51,275 nt of DNA from Actinomycetota bacterium (GTDB lineage: Bacteria; Bacillota; Desulfotomaculia; Desulfotomaculales; Desulfocucumaceae): the NCBI GenBank assembly GCA_023475565.1, contig JAMCVT010000110.1:1-51275 (forward strand). Reading direction: 5' to 3'. Every line of letters begins with the position of its first letter. The stretch's first letter is position 1. Shown in pieces: positions 49,487 through 51,275 of the stretch. The position numbers were made by a program, and so were the translations under genes. The notes below the pieces were generated by a model that did no database searches, was not told the origin of the DNA, and saw only the letters and a list, made by a program, of their open reading frames with translations.

Positions 49487-50844
49487 AGTATCCCCCCTCC
49501 AACATATTTCCAGACCGGTGAGCAGAGGGTGGAATACACCTCACCGGCGAAATTAACCGCCCCCACGAAGCCGCTCAATGGATGCTTGCGGTCGTGATTA
49601 TGGTCAATAAAGGCCACCCCCAGCTTATAGGCCAAAGGTCTTTCCTTCACCCCTCCCACCAGGAGGTGGGCGCCTTTTTCCAGCATAAACTTTTCCAGCT
49701 CCGAGGGGTTGGCGTCATCCAGCACCACCGTCCCCTCGTCAACCAGCTCGCTGATGGTCTCATATTCTTCTTTCCTTCCGGTCTGAGTGCCGATCATCAC
49801 CACATCTATGCCTATTTCCCTGAACTGCTTGATCAGCGATATGGCCTTGAAGCCCCCGCCCACATAGACAGCGGCCTTTTTGCCCTGCAGCCTTTCCCGG
49901 TACCACTCCAGTCTTTTTCCGGCCCCGGCCGACTCCCTTTCTATGAGCTCTTCGGCCCTGGCCGCAACGCCTCCGTCCCCGAACCAGGAGGCTATTTTTC
50001 GCAAGGACTGGGCGGTATCCTCCAGTCCCAGGAAAGACACATTCAGGAAGGGAATACCGTAAAGCTCCTCCATTTTATTGGCCAGGTAGATCATGGATCC
50101 GGCGCACTGCACTATATTAAGGGAGGCCCCGGCGGCCCCTTTCAGTGTTTCATACCGGGAGTCCCCGGTAAAGGAAACATTCATGTCCACTCCCATTTGC
50201 CTGAGGTAGTCTTTTATAATCCAGACCTCTCCGGCCAGGTTGAAGTCCCCCAGGTAGTTAATGCTCCTTGACCCGGGCAGCCCCTTCCCCTTTGGCGGCC
50301 TGATGATGCGCAGCAGGGCGTCACAGGCGGCCCGGTAGCCGGCCGACTTGTTTCCTATAAAGCCGCTGGACTGGACCGGTATCACCTCAATGCCGTGCCT
50401 TCTGGAGGCGGCCCGGCAGACAGCCTCCAGATCGTCTCCGATGACACCCACTATGCAGGTGGAGTAGACCAGCACCAGCCCCGGATGGTATTTCCCCACC
50501 AGCTCGTCGATGGCCCGGGCCAGCTTTTTCTCTCCGCCGAAGATTATGTCCTCTTCCTTTAAGTCTGTGGAAAAGCTGAACCTGTATAATTCCGGCCCGC
50601 TGCTGAGGCTTCCCCGTATATCCCAGGTATAACTGGCGCAACCGATGGGCCCGTGGACCAGGTGAACGGCGTCGGTGATGGGGTTCAACACAACCCTGGC
50701 CCCGCAGTACACGCAGGCCCTCTGGCTGACACAGCCCGCCAGGCTGTCGGCGTCGCATTTAAGCTGCTGCTTGTGCTTTCCCTTGGTCAGTATAAAATCT
50801 TTCCGCTCCTCAAACACAGTGTCGGGTGTTTTCTCCGGTTGCAC
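49483..50844 (-). CDS. nifE: Nitrogenase MoFe cofactor scaffold protein NifE
   Basis: 453 residues. Features: CVSQRACVYCGARVVLNPI, HLVHGPIGCASYTWD, VLVYSTCIVGVIGDD, PVQSSGFIGNKSAGY and VGGGFKAISLI, all typical for NifE and the NifD-like subunit. The C-terminus ends with NFAGEVYSTLCSPVWKYVGG. It forms the NifE2N2 scaffold for FeMo-co assembly. GTG 50844 begins 26 bases after the preceding nifK stop; the ribosome site is weak (GATGAGG), so coupling to nifK is probable. Confidence 0.94.
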   Translation of the reverse strand: MQPEKTPDTVFEERKDFILTKGKHKQQLKCDADSLAGCVSQRACVYCGARVVLNPITDAVHLVHGPIGCASYTWDIRGSLSSGPELYRFSFSTDLKEEDIIFGGEKKLARAIDELVGKYHPGLVLVYSTCIVGVIGDDLEAVCRAASRRHGIEVIPVQSSGFIGNKSAGYRAACDALLRIIRPPKGKGLPGSRSINYLGDFNLAGEVWIIKDYLRQMGVDMNVSFTGDSRYETLKGAAGASLNIVQCAGSMIYLANKMEELYGIPFLNVSFLGLEDTAQSLRKIASWFGDGGVAARAEELIERESAGAGKRLEWYRERLQGKKAAVYVGGGFKAISLIKQFREIGIDVVMIGTQTGRKEEYETISELVDEGTVVLDDANPSELEKFMLEKGAHLLVGGVKERPLAYKLGVAFIDHNHDRKHPLSGFVGAVNFAGEVYSTLCSPVWKYVGGGIL

Positions 50845-50870
50845 GCCTCATCCCAGCCTTTCTTTACCTG

Positions 50871-51275
50871 CTACATAACCAGCTCGAAATCTTCCTCTGC
50901 AGCGTCCCGGTCGGCCCTGTCCAGCAGCGCCCCGCTGATCATATCCACCAGGCGCATGGCCCCCCTGTACCCCACAATGGGGAAATAGGAGTGGCAGCTC
51001 CTGTCCAGCACCGGGAATCCCACGCGCACAAAGGGTATGTCCTCGGCCCTGGCAATATATTTACCGTAGGTATTGCCTATCAACAGGTCAACAGGCTCAT
51101 TTTTTATCCACTGGTGCAGCTGGAAAAGATCTCCTCCGGCCTTTACCCTGGCCTTTACCCCGGCAGCGTCCAGCATTTCCCTTGCTTCTTTTTCAAAATC
51201 ACCCACTGTGGCGCCTATGGCCCCCCCCCGGTGTGCCGGTCAGCACGTGTACCGGCTTCATGCCCAGGCCCAGTT
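50871..51275 (-). CDS. nifK: C-terminal part of nitrogenase MoFe beta subunit NifK (partial, frameshift)
   Basis: Runs off the right edge of the window. The last 111 residues are continuous: HQWIKNEPVDLLIGNTYGKY, PFVRVGFPVLDRSCHSYFPI and GYRGAMRLVDMI, the conserved NifK end. Upstream the frame shows GMKPVHVLTGTP, also NifK, but in a different frame. The change occurs at a run of nine G (nine C on the plus strand) at 51221-51229; eight would restore the frame. It is either a homopolymer sequencing error or a true mutation. The order nifK-nifE-nifN-nifB follows. Confidence 0.88.

Overview
The window reads as a chromosomal segment of a Gram-positive, spore-former-type anaerobe of the Peptococcaceae (Desulfotomaculum/Pelotomaculum-like). 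This placement is inferred from gene content, not from a marker gene: three large S-layer-homology (SLH) proteins, a Bacillus-type fadN-fadA-fadE-fadR beta-oxidation locus, a sigma-54 activator next to a CoA-transferase/acyl-CoA dehydrogenase pair, a clostridial-style nif cluster with a [2Fe-2S] ferredoxin, an old-yellow-enzyme iron-sulfur flavoprotein, strong AGGAGG ribosome sites and frequent GTG/TTG starts. Base composition is moderately GC-rich in genes and AT-rich between them.

Layout. 1-5.3 kb: end of an unknown gene, then minus-strand LysM/propeller protein, ABC transporter (permease, ATPase), anti-sigma factor and ECF sigma factor. 5.4-8.5 kb: tRNA-Pro(GGG) followed by a perfect 20-bp palindrome, gene remnants (a possible recombinase tail, an RDD-protein fragment), a small conserved protein and an acidic SLH/Ig-like surface protein flanked by short repeats. 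8.5-16 kb: YdcF-like protein, then the plus-strand fatty-acid locus fadN (interrupted by one in-frame TAG), fadA, fadE, fadR, with a FadR-type operator upstream, then a DUF1540 protein. 16-24.5 kb: TerC transporter, repeat-bearing SLH protein, an unrecognised two-domain protein, ferritin-like protein, two very small ORFs (one a zinc ribbon), PilZ protein and an HD hydrolase. 24.5-31.3 kb: Fe-S protein, glnB-amtB with a terminator-like leader, PadR regulator, a MITE-like element and an OYE-family oxidoreductase. 31.3-37.7 kb: MFS/GPH transporter, acyl-CoA dehydrogenase, CoA-transferase, sigma-54 activator and a crotonase remnant. 37.8-46 kb: propeller protein, SLH/phosphodiester glycosidase, GT2 glycosyltransferase with a structured leader, TSUP transporter, PadR regulator and a signal-less periplasmic-binding-fold protein. 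46.1-51.3 kb: minus-strand nifK (partial, frameshifted)-nifE-nifN-nifB-[2Fe-2S] ferredoxin-anfO-like.

How it fits together. Two separate acyl-CoA degradation modules are visible under different control: fadNAE under a TetR-type FadR, and a CoA-transferase/acyl-CoA dehydrogenase operon behind a clear -24/-12 promoter beside its likely PAS-containing activator. Nitrogen economy is covered by amtB-glnB (PII lacking the uridylylated tyrosine) and by nif genes. Surface biology is represented by three SLH proteins, a LysM protein and a GT2 synthase, with a PilZ protein suggesting cyclic-di-GMP signalling. A near-identical 20-bp motif sits upstream of both the Fe-S protein and the OYE oxidoreductase and suggests a shared regulator.

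The strongest candidates for something new are the in-frame amber codon in fadN, the branched leader RNA upstream of the glycosyltransferase, the shared operator motif, the amtB leader attenuator and the signal-less binding protein paired with PadR and a TSUP transporter. I saw no CRISPR array, intact insertion sequence or intact prophage.
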